DNA from: Micromonospora echinofusca
Lineage (GTDB): Bacteria > Actinomycetota > Actinomycetes > Mycobacteriales > Micromonosporaceae
Direction of reading: 5' to 3'
Assembly: GCF_900091445.1 (NCBI RefSeq)
Contig: NZ_LT607733.1
Span: 947,501 to 1,011,500, forward strand
DNA: 64,000 bases
Shown here: positions 1-12,738 of the stretch, one piece after another
How positions within the stretch are numbered: position 1 is the first letter of the stretch
Layout of the letters: each line of letters begins with the position of its first letter
Notes under the pieces: generated by a model
Database searches by the model: none
What the model was told of the DNA's origin: nothing
What the model saw: only the letters and a program-made list of their open reading frames with translations
Translations under genes and position numbers: made by a program

Positions 1-2467
<2,467 letters not shown>

Positions 2468-2549
2468 CTAAGCTGCTACGCGTCCACTGTGCAACTCTCG
2501 ATAAACGAACAACAGACCACGTGGTGGTGTTGTTTGATATGTCGATAGA
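2468..2549 (+). other. 23S-5S internal transcribed spacer with processing stem
   Basis: The spacer holds no tRNA. Its two halves are complementary (AACTCTCGAT...AACAAC near 2501-2513 against GTTGTTTGATATGTCGATAGAGTT near 2528-2552, interrupted). This is the kind of long stem that RNase III cuts to free 23S and 5S rRNA. Confidence 0.7.
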
Positions 2550-2668
2550 GTTACGGCGGTCATGGCGGAGGGGAAACGCCCGGTTACATTCCGAACCCGG
2601 AAGCTAAGCCCTCCAGCGCCGATGGTACTGCACTCGGGAGGGTGTGGGAGAGTAGGACACCGCCGGAC
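2550..2668 (+). rRNA. 5S ribosomal RNA
   Basis: A complete 5S rRNA of about 119 nt. It has the typical start GTTACGGCGGTCATGGCGG, the conserved CCGAACCCGGAAGCTAAGC core and the closing GTAGGACACCGCCGG, whose ends pair to form helix I. It follows the 23S gene after a spacer of about 80 nt and ends just before the operon terminator. Confidence 0.96.
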
Positions 2669-2677
2669 AATCTTTCA

Positions 2678-2710
2678 GTTCAGGGTCACCCTTTCGGGGT
2701 GGCCCTGAAC
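2678..2710 (+). terminator. rRNA operon terminator
   Basis: A 14-bp stem (GTTCAGGGTCACCC paired with GGGTGGCCCTGAAC, one G-U pair) around a short TTTCG loop lies 10 nt after the 5S gene. There is no U-run, as is common in actinobacteria. Confidence 0.85.
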
Positions 2711-3283
2711 TGCGTTACGCACCCTTTTCCGGGCGGGTAACCCGACCGGGCGGACGCAGCGCCGCGTGGTGCGGTGCCGCCTCTGCCCAGGGGACGCTCA
2801 ACACCCGGAGGGCGGCCCGCTCAGATCAGGCCGTGGGACAGCCCACCGCCCGAGGAACCACGGGTCTGTTCCCATGAACCGCGACTGGGCTGCGCCGGAC
2901 CTCGACGACGGCGGTGTAGTCCGCTCGCCCGATACCACAAAGGTATTTTTATGCCGCGTAGGTATCGGCGTTCGGAGTATTGGTTCACCATCGGCGGTAG
3001 CGGTTCACCAACGGTCATCCATAGCCGCCGTGTCGGTCAGGCTCGGGCCGGGTCGCGTGGCCTCGGTGGCCGACGCGGTGCGCGTACGACAGGAGAAGCC
3101 CCGCCGGCGACTGGCCGGCGGAGCTTCCCCGAGCGTGAGTCAGGCGGGCGTCAGGACGGTTCGGGACCGCAGATGAAGCGCGGCTCGGCGGAGTAGCGCC
3201 AGCTGAACTTCTCCCGCCCAGTGCTTTCGGCGATGGCGGCGACCGCTCGACTCCGAGCGGCGTGCAGCAGGCGCCGGGAGGCG
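2711..3283. other. Intergenic region after the rRNA operon
   Basis: No convincing gene, and no tRNA cloverleaf was found. It contains a small ATACC-ACAAA-GGTAT hairpin followed by five T (2932-2950), a short direct repeat of GGTTCACCA near 2983 and 3002, and the hairpin listed separately at 3092-3130. Open frames here have no recognisable product or ribosome-binding site. Confidence 0.5.
3092..3130 (-). terminator. Hairpin terminator 3' of the membrane-protein gene
   Basis: A 17-bp imperfect stem (15 of 17 paired, arms GGAGAAGCCCCGCCGGC and GCCGGCGGAGCTTCCCC) lies about 155 nt downstream of the leftward gene that ends at 3284. Confidence 0.6.
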
Positions 3284-3967
3284 TCAGCCGCGGGTCTGGA
3301 TCTCCTCGCGGATCGAGCGGAACAGCCGGCCGGCGTCCTCGACGGCGCGCCCCGGCAGGATCGCCATCACCACGCTGCCATGGTCGGCCCACCCGCAGAC
3401 CGCGAAGTCGCCGCCGTCGCCGCTGGTGGTGCCGCACTTCATCACGCCGCCGAAGCGGCCGGCCGGCACCTCGCGCAGCCCCGTCACCTTGCCGGTCTCG
3501 TCGGTGAGCAGCTTGAAGAGGCTGTCCAGGTCGCGTTCCGGCTGCCAGAGCAGGGTCGTACCGCCGAAGACGAGCACCGAGCGCTTCTCGTCGGCCGGAT
3601 CGCGGTAGACGGTGCCGAAGCTGCTGTCCAGGTCGATGTCGGCGGCGAATCCGCTGCGCAGGTAGTCGGACGTGCTGCGGGCCCGGTCGCTGTCGTCCCG
3701 TACGAGGCCCGCCACCCGGTCGGGGGTGGCCAGATCGGCGTCCTTCTGCTGGGCGATCCGCATGCCGGCCGTGCCGAGCACGGCGGCTCCCGCGAGGCCG
3801 ACCACCGCCGCCACGGCCCACGCCACCCGCCGGCGCCTCGACCACGTCCCCCGCCGCTCCGGGGCGCTCTCCGGGTCCCGGTTGCTGAGCTGGATGGGCT
3901 CGTCGGTCAGGTCGATCGGCTCGGGCCCGTCGGCGGCCGGGCGCTCGGTGAGATGTGCGTCGGACAT
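3284..3967 (-). CDS. Membrane-anchored protein of unknown function, paralogue of the gene at 16816-18339
   Basis: A 227-residue protein with an acidic cytoplasmic N-terminus (about 1-45), an RRRR patch, one transmembrane segment (about residues 48-70) and an extracytoplasmic domain with no family I recognise. The C-terminal 100 residues resemble the end of the larger protein at 16816-18339. Shared features are a VFGGT motif, two cysteines about 18 residues apart (KCGTT...AVCGW here), the signature DHGS, and a final R(E/S)xRE helix. The cysteines could form a disulfide outside the cell. The ATG at 3965-3967 was chosen; a GTG three codons upstream is possible. It is transcribed divergently from valS, 69 bp away. 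Function is unknown; the paralogy is seen by eye only. Confidence 0.8.
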   Translation of the reverse strand: MSDAHLTERPAADGPEPIDLTDEPIQLSNRDPESAPERRGTWSRRRRVAWAVAAVVGLAGAAVLGTAGMRIAQQKDADLATPDRVAGLVRDDSDRARSTSDYLRSGFAADIDLDSSFGTVYRDPADEKRSVLVFGGTTLLWQPERDLDSLFKLLTDETGKVTGLREVPAGRFGGVMKCGTTSGDGGDFAVCGWADHGSVVMAILPGRAVEDAGRLFRSIREEIQTRG

Positions 3968-4024
3968 AGCCGACACCGTACGCGAACAGCAGGTGGCGCA
4001 CGTCGGGTCCCGCGAAGCGCTCCG

Positions 4025-4030
4025 TAGACT
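4025..4030 (+). promoter_or_regulatory. -10 box of a leaderless valS promoter
   Basis: TAGACT fits the actinobacterial TANNNT -10 consensus and ends 6 nt before the GTG start of valS. There is no Shine-Dalgarno sequence, so the transcript probably begins at or next to the start codon. Confidence 0.6.
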
Positions 4031-4036
4031 TTCAGG

Positions 4037-6651
<2,615 letters not shown>

Positions 6652-6655
<4 letters not shown>

Positions 6656-7986
6656 CCGACCGCACCGATTTCGCCGCCGTCGAGGCCGAGCTGGCCGGCC
6701 GCGGCTTCACCCGCATGGCCTTCGAGCTGGACAAGATCGAGTCGCTGCTGGACCTGCTCGGCAGCCCACAGCGGGCGTACCCGTCGATCCACCTGACCGG
6801 GACCAACGGCAAGACGTCGACGGCCCGGATGATCGACTCGCTGCTGCGGGCGTTCGGGCTGCACACCGGCCGCTACACCAGCCCGCACCTGGAGAGCGTC
6901 CGGGAGCGGATCAGCCTGGACGGCGAGCCGGTGGACGAGGGGCGGTTCGTCGCCACGTACCGGGAGATCGAGCCGCTGGCCCGACTGGTCGACGAGCGCT
7001 CGGCGGAGCCGCTGACGTACTTCGACATGACCACCGCGTTGGCCTTCGCCACCTTCGCCGACGCCCCGGTGGACGTGGCGGTGGTCGAGGTGGGCCTGGG
7101 CGGGGCCGAGGACGCGACCAACGTGATCCAGGCCGGGGTGTGCGTGCTCACCCCGGTCGGGCTGGACCACACCGAGTGGCTGGGCGACACCATCCAGGAC
7201 ATCGCGCTGGCCAAGGCGGGGATCATCCACAAGGGCGCGACGGTGATCTCGGCGGCGCAGGAGGAGGAGGCCGCCGGGCCGATCCTGGAGCGCTGCGCCG
7301 AGGTCGGCGCGACCATCGCCCGGGAGGGCGCCGAGTTCGGGGTGCTGCGGCGGGCGGTGGCCGTCGGCGGGCAGGTGCTCACCCTCCAGGGCCTCGGCGG
7401 CGTCTACGAGGAGGTCTTCATCCCGCTGCACGGCGCCCACCAGGCGCAGAACGCGGCGGTGGCGTTGGCGGCGGTCGAGGCGTTCCTCGGCGCCGGGGCG
7501 AAGCGGCAGCTCGACGTCGAGGCGGTCCGGGAGGGCTTCGCCACCGCCAGCTCGCCGGGGCGGCTGGAGCGCGTGCGCAGCGCGCCCACCATCCTGCTCG
7601 ACGGGGCGCACAACCCGCACGGGATGGCCGCCACGGTGACGGCCCTCCAGGAGGAGTTCGCGTTCAGCAAGCTCGTCGCCGTGGTCGGCGTCCTCGCGGA
7701 CAAGGACGCGGCCAGCCTGCTGGAACTGCTGGAGCCGGTGGTCGACCAGGTCGTGGTGACCCGCAACAGCTCGCCCCGGGCGCTCCCGGCCGATGAGCTG
7801 GCCGCGCTGGCGGCCGAGGTCTTCGGGCCCGACCGGGTGGAGGTGGCCGAGGAGATGCCGGACGCGATCGAGGCGGCGGTGGCGCTGGCCGAGGAGGACG
7901 TACCGGGGGAGCTGAGCGGGGTCGGGGTGCTGGTCACCGGATCGGTGGTGACCGTGGCCGACGCCCGCCGGCTGCTGAAGCGATGA
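6652..7986 (+). CDS. folC: Bifunctional folylpolyglutamate synthase / dihydrofolate synthase
   Basis: Adds glutamate to dihydropteroate and to reduced folates, using ATP. This Mur-ligase-like enzyme has 444 residues. The P-loop is GTNGKTST (50-57), preceded by the FolC N-terminal helix and followed by [13 protein letters not shown], the signature that binds the dihydropteroate moiety. The central [11 protein letters not shown] segment and the LDGAHNPHG motif, typical of the C-terminal Mur-ligase domain, are both present. The GTG start overlaps the valS stop by 4 nt. Its own stop overlaps the next gene by 4 nt (ATGA), so valS, folC and the DUF4233 gene form one operon. Confidence 0.97.
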
Positions 7987-8438
7987 GCGGGCCGCAGCGG
8001 GTCCCCGCGGGCGACGACCGCCCGGCCGGTACGACCGACGGCGCCCCGGGGCACCTGCCGGCCGGTACGACCGACGACACCCCCGGCGGGCGGCCGCCAC
8101 GACGCTCCGGGCTGCGGAACCCGGAGCGGGCGGTCCGTGGCCTCGGCGCCGGCACGCTGAGCCTGGAAGCGCTGGTGCTGGTGCTGGCCATCCAGCCCAT
8201 CCGGGTCGTCGGCGGCGACCTGGGCGGCGCGGCGATCGGGGTGGTCGTGGCGCTGGCCGTGGCGGCGGTGCTGCTGGCCGGCACGATGCGCCGGCCGTGG
8301 ACCTGGCACGCCGGCACCGCCCTTCAGGGGCTGCTGATGCTGGCCGGCCTGCTGCACTGGTCGCTGTTCGTGCTGGGCGTCGTCTTCGCCCTGGTGTGGG
8401 CGTACGCCCTGCACGTGCGCCGGGTCATCCTGGGCTGA
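7983..8438 (+). CDS. DUF4233 domain membrane protein
   Basis: A 151-residue protein: a hydrophilic, Gly/Pro/Thr-rich N-terminus with two copies of AGTTD(G/D)(A/T)PG (about 14-35), then an RNPERAVRGLGAGTLSLEA block and four predicted transmembrane helices from about residue 50 to 145. This matches the actinobacterial DUF4233 family, which sits directly after folC in mycobacteria and streptomycetes (M. tuberculosis Rv2446c). The ATG overlaps the folC stop (ATGA). Function is unknown. The doubled N-terminal segment looks like a local duplication. Confidence 0.85.
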   Translation: MSGPQRVPAGDDRPAGTTDGAPGHLPAGTTDDTPGGRPPRRSGLRNPERAVRGLGAGTLSLEALVLVLAIQPIRVVGGDLGGAAIGVVVALAVAAVLLAGTMRRPWTWHAGTALQGLLMLAGLLHWSLFVLGVVFALVWAYALHVRRVILG

Positions 8439-8441
8439 CGG

Positions 8442-9824
8442 TCAGGCCTCGGCGCGTTCCCGCCACTGGGTCAGGGCGATGCCGTGGCCGTCCGGGTCGC
8501 GGAACGCCGCCGCCCACACCTCCAGCTTCGTGCCCCGGTTGACCACCCGGGGGGCGTACGTGAACCGCACGCCCGTCCCGCGCAGCCGCTCGTAGGCGGA
8601 GCCGATGTCGTCGACCTCGAGGTTGACGTGCACCAGGCGGCGGCTGATCGGCGCCGCCTCGGTCACCTCCCGCAGCACCAGGCGGGTCGTGCCCGAGGAG
8701 AGGACCGCGTTGCCCGAACCCCGGTCGACCTCGGCGAAGCCCAGGTCGCGGTAGAAGTCGAGCGAGCGGGGCAGGTCGGTGACCAGCAGGGTCAGGCCCA
8801 CCCCGGCGATCGGCGACCCGAACTCGTCGCCGGCGGCGGTCTCCCCGTCGTCGTCCGTCGCCGGCCCGGGGCCGAAGATCGCCTCGTCCAGCTCCTCCGG
8901 GCTGATCCGCTGGTCGCGGACCCGGTCGCGTGGCGGGGCGGGATCGTCCAGGGGCAGGTCGATCGGGTCCGCCGGCGGGGGCGGGTCGAGGCGCTCCCCG
9001 GGGGCGTCGAACCGCTCCTCGGCGGGCGGGCGGGGCGTCGGGGTGGCCCGGCGCGGCAGGGTGCCGGCGGCGGGCTGCTCGACGAGCGTGCCCTCCAACA
9101 CGACCGGCCCACCCGGGCGCTGGTGCACCACGACGGGCTCGCGCTCCTCGGACTGCCTGCCCCGGTCGTCGCCGAGCGGGTCGCCCAGCGGGTCCCCGGC
9201 GGGGTCGCCCAGCGGATCGCCGGCCGGGGGCCTGAAGTCGTCGCGGAAGTCGTCCCGCAAGTCGCCGCGGAAGTCGTCGTCCGGCGCCCGGTCCGCCCAC
9301 GGCGGGGCCTCCTGCTGGATCAGCACGTCGTCCAGCGGCTCGGTGCCCGCGTACTCGGGCGGCAGGTCGGCCGCGACGGCGGCGGCGGCGGTCTCCGCGT
9401 GGGTGGGCACGTCGTCCCAGAGCACCCGGACATGCCGCTGGTCGTCCAGGGCCACCCGGATCGGCAGCGTCTGGCCCAGCGACGGCCACTTCGCCACCGG
9501 CACCCGCGGCTCGATGATCTTCTTGGACCGGGGCGGCAGCCCCGGGGCGTCGATCACCAGCTGGAGCTCGCAGCGGCCGAAGGCGTACTGGGTGGGCGGC
9601 TCGGAGGCGCTGTGCACGTGGCCCTCGCCGACCACCCAGGTGCGCCCGCCCCCGCGCACCGTGGCCAGCGCGATGGCCAGCACCAGCAGGGCGACCCCCA
9701 GCGCCACGATCGCCCAGCTGGTCATGCCGAGGCCGAAGAGGACGACGAAGGTGGCCACGGTGCCCAGCACCGCGGCGATCAGCTTGCGTACCGGCGCGAT
9801 GGGTCGGTTCCCGCCATTCGCCAC
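8442..9824 (-). CDS. Two-helix membrane protein with acidic linker and C-terminal VOC (glyoxalase-like) domain
   Basis: A 460-residue protein with an unusual build. Residues about 12-55 form two transmembrane helices, followed by a soluble region of about 100 residues containing RCELQLVIDAPG. A disordered acidic linker (about 170-330) has short repeats of DDFR and GDPLGD. The last 115 residues resemble a vicinal-oxygen-chelate domain: GVGLTLLVTDLPRSLDFYRD, HVNLEVDDIGSAYERL and FRDPDGHGIAL are typical. The metal ligands cannot be assigned with certainty. The GTG at 9822-9824 follows GGAGG at a 6-nt spacing and was preferred to an upstream start. The stop lies 3 bp from the convergent DUF4233 stop. 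Role unknown. Confidence 0.75.
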   Translation of the reverse strand: MANGGNRPIAPVRKLIAAVLGTVATFVVLFGLGMTSWAIVALGVALLVLAIALATVRGGGRTWVVGEGHVHSASEPPTQYAFGRCELQLVIDAPGLPPRSKKIIEPRVPVAKWPSLGQTLPIRVALDDQRHVRVLWDDVPTHAETAAAAVAADLPPEYAGTEPLDDVLIQQEAPPWADRAPDDDFRGDLRDDFRDDFRPPAGDPLGDPAGDPLGDPLGDDRGRQSEEREPVVVHQRPGGPVVLEGTLVEQPAAGTLPRRATPTPRPPAEERFDAPGERLDPPPPADPIDLPLDDPAPPRDRVRDQRISPEELDEAIFGPGPATDDDGETAAGDEFGSPIAGVGLTLLVTDLPRSLDFYRDLGFAEVDRGSGNAVLSSGTTRLVLREVTEAAPISRRLVHVNLEVDDIGSAYERLRGTGVRFTYAPRVVNRGTKLEVWAAAFRDPDGHGIALTQWRERAEA

Positions 9825-9915
9825 AGTGGACCTCCCGAGGGTCAAGGGCCAGGCTAGGCCGGATCGGCCGCCGGAGGAAGGACCGACCGCCGCGCCGGCG
9901 CCGGGACCGGGTCGC

Positions 9916-9921
9916 TAGGCT
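9916..9921 (+). promoter_or_regulatory. Possible -10 box of the ndk promoter
   Basis: TAGGCT matches TANNNT and lies 46 nt upstream of the GTG start. That leaves a normal leader containing AGGAGG. No clear -35 box is visible. Confidence 0.4.
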
Positions 9922-9967
9922 GACCGTACCCAGCCCGACCGTCTTGTGCGCACAGGAGGAACCCAGC

Positions 9968-10393
9968 GTGTCCAGCAGCAGCCCCGATGAGCGCACCCTC
10001 GTACTGATCAAGCCCGACGCGGTCCGCCGTGGGCTGGTCGGCGAGGTGATCTCCCGCTTCGAGCGCAAGGGGCTGCGGATCGACGCCATGCAGGCGCGCA
10101 CGCTGGACGGCGACTTCGCCGACCAGCACTACGCCGAGCACGTGGACAAGCCGTTCTACCCGCCGCTGAAGGACTTCATGACCGGCGGCCCGCTGGTGGC
10201 GCTGGTGCTCTCCGGCGACCAGGTGATCGAGGTCGTACGCGGCATGATCGGCGCGACCGACGGCCGCAAGGCCGCCGCCGGCACGATCCGCGGCGACCTC
10301 TCCCTGTCCAACCGGGAGAACCTGGTGCACGCCTCCGACTCGCCCGACAGCGCCAAGCGCGAGATCGCGCTCTGGTTCCCCGAGCTGGGCTGA
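9968..10393 (+). CDS. ndk: Nucleoside diphosphate kinase
   Basis: Transfers the gamma-phosphate from ATP to nucleoside diphosphates through a phosphohistidine and so balances the NTP pools. The protein has 141 residues, close to the family length. It begins ERTLVLIKPDAVRRGLVGE, as expected. The catalytic histidine is H121 in the motif NLVHASDS, where many bacteria have HGSDS. The GTG start was chosen because AGGAGG lies 8 nt upstream; an in-frame start eight codons earlier would be too long for the family. It follows the valS-folC group as in M. tuberculosis, but here an unrelated leftward gene is inserted between. Confidence 0.97.
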   Translation: MSSSSPDERTLVLIKPDAVRRGLVGEVISRFERKGLRIDAMQARTLDGDFADQHYAEHVDKPFYPPLKDFMTGGPLVALVLSGDQVIEVVRGMIGATDGRKAAAGTIRGDLSLSNRENLVHASDSPDSAKREIALWFPELG

Positions 10394-10413
10394 CCCACCC
10401 GGGAGTGCGGCAC

Positions 10414-10442
10414 CGGCCGGTGCGCGTCGCGCGCACCGGCCG
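10414..10442. terminator. Bidirectional terminator between ndk and the convergent gene
   Basis: A perfect 13-bp stem (CGGCCGGTGCGCG and CGCGCACCGGCCG) with a 3-nt loop lies between two convergent genes. Confidence 0.75.
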
Positions 10443-10463
10443 CCGGCGTCGCGTCGGTGACCG

Positions 10464-10904
10464 TCACGCCTCCGCGGGCAGGTCGGTGCGGCAGGTCACG
10501 GCGATGCGGTTCCACACGTTGATGGTGGCGATCGCCATCAGCAGGTCCGCGAGTTCCTTCTCCGACCACACCTTCGCCGCCGCGTCCCAGACGTCGTCGG
10601 GCACGCCGTGCTCGCCGAGCCGGGTCACCGCGTCGGTGAGGGCCAGCGCGGTCCGCTCCCGCTCGTCGAAGAAGGGCGCCTCCCGCCACGCGGCGACGGC
10701 GAAGAGCCGCCGGTCCGACTCGCCCGCCGCCAGCGCGTCCCGGCTGTGCATGTCGACGCAGAACGCGCAGCCGTTCAGCATCGACGCCCGCAGCTTCACC
10801 AACTCCAGCGCGGTGTGCCCGACATTCGCCCGGACGTACTTCTCCAGCCCCAGCACGGCCTGGTACGCCTGCGGTGCCACCTCGGCCACGTTCATCCGTT
10901 GCAT
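10464..10904 (-). CDS. Carboxymuconolactone decarboxylase / AhpD-like peroxidase family protein
   Basis: A 146-residue protein of the AhpD-like fold. The CxxC pair with its following histidine is present (C46-A-F-C49, H53), in the family context RASMLNGCAFCVDMH. These residues carry peroxidase or disulfide-reductase activity in characterised relatives, so an alkylhydroperoxidase-type role is likely, although the substrate is not known. The C-terminal ATINVWNRIAV is also typical. The ATG is preceded by GAGGAGG at a good distance. It stands alone, convergent with ndk. Confidence 0.9.
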   Translation of the reverse strand: MQRMNVAEVAPQAYQAVLGLEKYVRANVGHTALELVKLRASMLNGCAFCVDMHSRDALAAGESDRRLFAVAAWREAPFFDERERTALALTDAVTRLGEHGVPDDVWDAAAKVWSEKELADLLMAIATINVWNRIAVTCRTDLPAEA

Positions 10905-11400
10905 GACGGCCCTCCTCGGTCCGGTCTGTCTCGACACCCACACGACGGCGCGCCCAGGCACGGCGTGACACCGGCGGACGTGAGCCCGGTCACGCCGTTC
11001 GACGGCGGGTCGGCCCCCGCCGGACGGCCAGGAGAGCGCAGCGGCGGAACCGGTCGCGGCGGACCTGCCCCGAGCCGCCGGCGGACCTCGTGGGCCTGCC
11101 GGACGACGTCGGGGCAGGTCCCGACCCCGCCGGCGGTCGGGATGAGCGCCGCGCAGGTCCAGCGGTGTCAAGGTGATCTCGTCGGTGCCGGTCGGTCCGA
11201 GCGGGCCGAACAGCTCCCCGTTGCCGACCGTCGGGTCGGCGTCGCGGACCGCGTCCACCTACCGGCACCGTGGCCGCGACCACCCCGTGCGACAGCGGTA
11301 CGTCCGTCGTCGCCCACCGCCTTCACCGCGTCGGTGCTCACGCCCGGCACGTTAGGGGGACACGACGCCGGTGGGAACGAATTCGGCTCCGGCCGAATGC
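10905..11400. other. Intergenic region, possible gene remnant
   Basis: About 500 bp without a supportable gene. On the minus strand, short protein-like stretches occur in different frames, for example DADPTVGNGELFGPLGPTG near 11200-11245, but each is interrupted. This suggests a decayed gene that I cannot identify. A small hairpin (ATTCGG...CCGAAT, near 11380-11397) sits just downstream of the leftward regulator gene and may end its transcript. Confidence 0.35.
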
Positions 11401-12423
11401 TCAGGCCGAGGCGATGACAGGCTCGTCGCCCACCAGTTGGACGAGCGCCAGGCCGGCCGGTTCGAGGCCGTACAGCACCCGACGGCCCACCCGGCGGCGG
11501 TGCACCACACCGGCGGAGAGCAACGCGGAGAGGTGCTCCGAGACGGTGCTCGGTGCCAGCCCGAGGGTGGCGGCGAGCCCGGCCGTGGTGGACGGCCGGG
11601 TCAGCACCCTGAGCACCTGGGCCCGGGCGCGTCCGACCAGGACGGCCAGCCGGTCGGTGGCCGCTGCGGGGGACGCGGTCCGGCCCGGACCCTCCTCGGC
11701 GAGCAGTGCCGCGCCGCGCGCCTGGTAGGAGACGGCGACGATCTCCGGATGGTCGGTGGAGCAGGAGAGCGCGCCGCGGGAGAAGATCAGCGGGATCAGC
11801 AGCAGCCGCTGGTCGACCGCCTCGATCTGCCGTTCCAGCGACTTCATGAGGGTGAGGACCGGATTCTCCCAGCGCACCTGCTCGTGCAGGTCACCCAGGA
11901 GCGCGTCCGGACCGTCCGCGGCCAGTGCGCGGGCCCGGTGCAGCACCTCCTCGTCCAACGCCGCCCGCATCGCCGGCCACCAGGGGCCGATCGCGGCGTC
12001 CCAGTAGGCCTCGATGCCGCCCGCCAGCCGGTCCAGCGCGGCCGACCGGTCGGTGACGAACGGGCTCAGCCAGCCGGGCAGGTCGTCGGGGCGGTGGTAG
12101 CGGGGGATCTGCTCGGCGATCACCTCGGCGGGCGTCGCGCGCAGCGCGGCCAGTTCGTCGGCCAGGGTCGGGGTCGACGACGGCGGGATCGGGGTCAGGA
12201 AGTCGGGCGCGCTGCGGCCGGAGGCGAGCAGCAGCCGGACCGGCGCGGTCGCCGGCACCTCGGCGAGTACCCGCCGGGCGTGCCGAGCCCAGCCGGTGTA
12301 CGGCCATGGCGCCTCTCGCGGGTTGCGGTGCAGCAGGTAGAGGCTGGTCCACACCTCCCAGAGCGGGCTGATCGCGATCCGGGTGCGCGCGAGCGTCGGC
12401 TCGTCCAACCTGATCCGGATCAC
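11401..12423 (-). CDS. Winged-helix transcriptional regulator, ArsR-like, with long N-terminal domain
   Basis: A 340-residue protein. The C-terminal 85 residues or so form an ArsR-type winged helix: RAQVLRVLTRPSTTAGLAA, then the recognition helix APSTVSEHLSALLSAGVV and the wing RRVGRRVLYGLEPAG. The first 230 residues form a helical domain with no motif I can name (possibly DUF5937-like), as found in many actinobacterial regulators of this shape. A cysteine in ALSCSTDHPE is the only obvious reactive residue. The GTG start lies 6 nt after a TAGGGT box with no Shine-Dalgarno. The gene is divergent from the ileS leader; there is no reason to link it to ileS control. Confidence 0.85.
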   Translation of the reverse strand: MIRIRLDEPTLARTRIAISPLWEVWTSLYLLHRNPREAPWPYTGWARHARRVLAEVPATAPVRLLLASGRSAPDFLTPIPPSSTPTLADELAALRATPAEVIAEQIPRYHRPDDLPGWLSPFVTDRSAALDRLAGGIEAYWDAAIGPWWPAMRAALDEEVLHRARALAADGPDALLGDLHEQVRWENPVLTLMKSLERQIEAVDQRLLLIPLIFSRGALSCSTDHPEIVAVSYQARGAALLAEEGPGRTASPAAATDRLAVLVGRARAQVLRVLTRPSTTAGLAATLGLAPSTVSEHLSALLSAGVVHRRRVGRRVLYGLEPAGLALVQLVGDEPVIASA

Positions 12424-12429
12424 CCCGTC

Positions 12430-12435
12430 ACCCTA
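12430..12435 (-). promoter_or_regulatory. -10 box of a leaderless promoter for the ArsR-like gene
   Basis: TAGGGT on the minus strand ends 6 nt before the GTG start, and no Shine-Dalgarno sequence is present. Confidence 0.55.
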
Positions 12436-12488
12436 GGCACCGGTAGCCGGGCGGGTTTACTCGGCGGCGATCTTTCCGGGTGGTCGGG

Positions 12489-12494
12489 TAGCCT
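12489..12494 (+). promoter_or_regulatory. -10 box of the ileS T-box transcript
   Basis: TAGCCT fits TANNNT and would place the transcript start near 12501, just before the T-box Stem I. The -35 region is not obvious. Confidence 0.5.
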
Positions 12495-12500
12495 TGGCGG

Positions 12501-12735
12501 TCGTAAGGCGACGACCCGGCCATCACCGGTGAGCCTCCGGAAGAACAGCCGGCTGACGCCGGCCCAGTAGAACCGGACGGGTCCGGCCCGTCACAGCCGG
12601 CCAACGAGCGGGCGGTCGATCCTGACCGTCAAGCGGGGTGGTACCGCGGGCCTGCCCGGGGGCGCCGTCGAGGCGCGTCCGAGAAGGCTCGTCCTCGCAG
12701 ACCACATGACCAGTGAGCTGCGAGGAGAACGACCC
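12501..12735 (+). promoter_or_regulatory. Translational T-box riboswitch controlling ileS (isoleucine)
   Basis: Binds uncharged tRNA-Ile and opens the ileS ribosome-binding site. The T-box sequence GGGTGGTACCGCGG lies at 12636-12649. The short actinobacterial Stem I contains GGCCATCACCGGTGAG; its ATC at 12522-12524 is the specifier codon for isoleucine. There is no terminator. Instead TCCTCGCAG (12692-12700) is exactly complementary to CTGCGAGGA (12718-12726), which contains the ileS Shine-Dalgarno. This is the sequestrator helix of the translational T-boxes known from actinobacterial ileS genes. The outer limits are approximate. Confidence 0.93.
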
Positions 12736-12738
12736 GCG

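Noticed and set aside
2766..3196. Open frames of 136-140 codons after the rRNA operon.
   Set aside because: No ribosome-binding site, no family likeness, Arg/Gly/Pro-rich composition and overlapping frames of similar length; typical noncoding GC-rich sequence.
3140..3283. On the minus strand just below 3284, a protein-like end AESTGREKFSWRYSAEPRF followed by a stop.
   Set aside because: There is no start codon in frame before it enters the neighbouring gene. Without evidence for a frameshift in that gene I leave it out; a sequence error extending the gene at 3284 cannot be excluded.
11168..11350. A 60-codon minus-strand frame starting MPGVSTDAVKAV.
   Set aside because: Some protein-like bits, but frames break repeatedly and no family was recognised. 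Mentioned only as a possible remnant in the intergenic entry.
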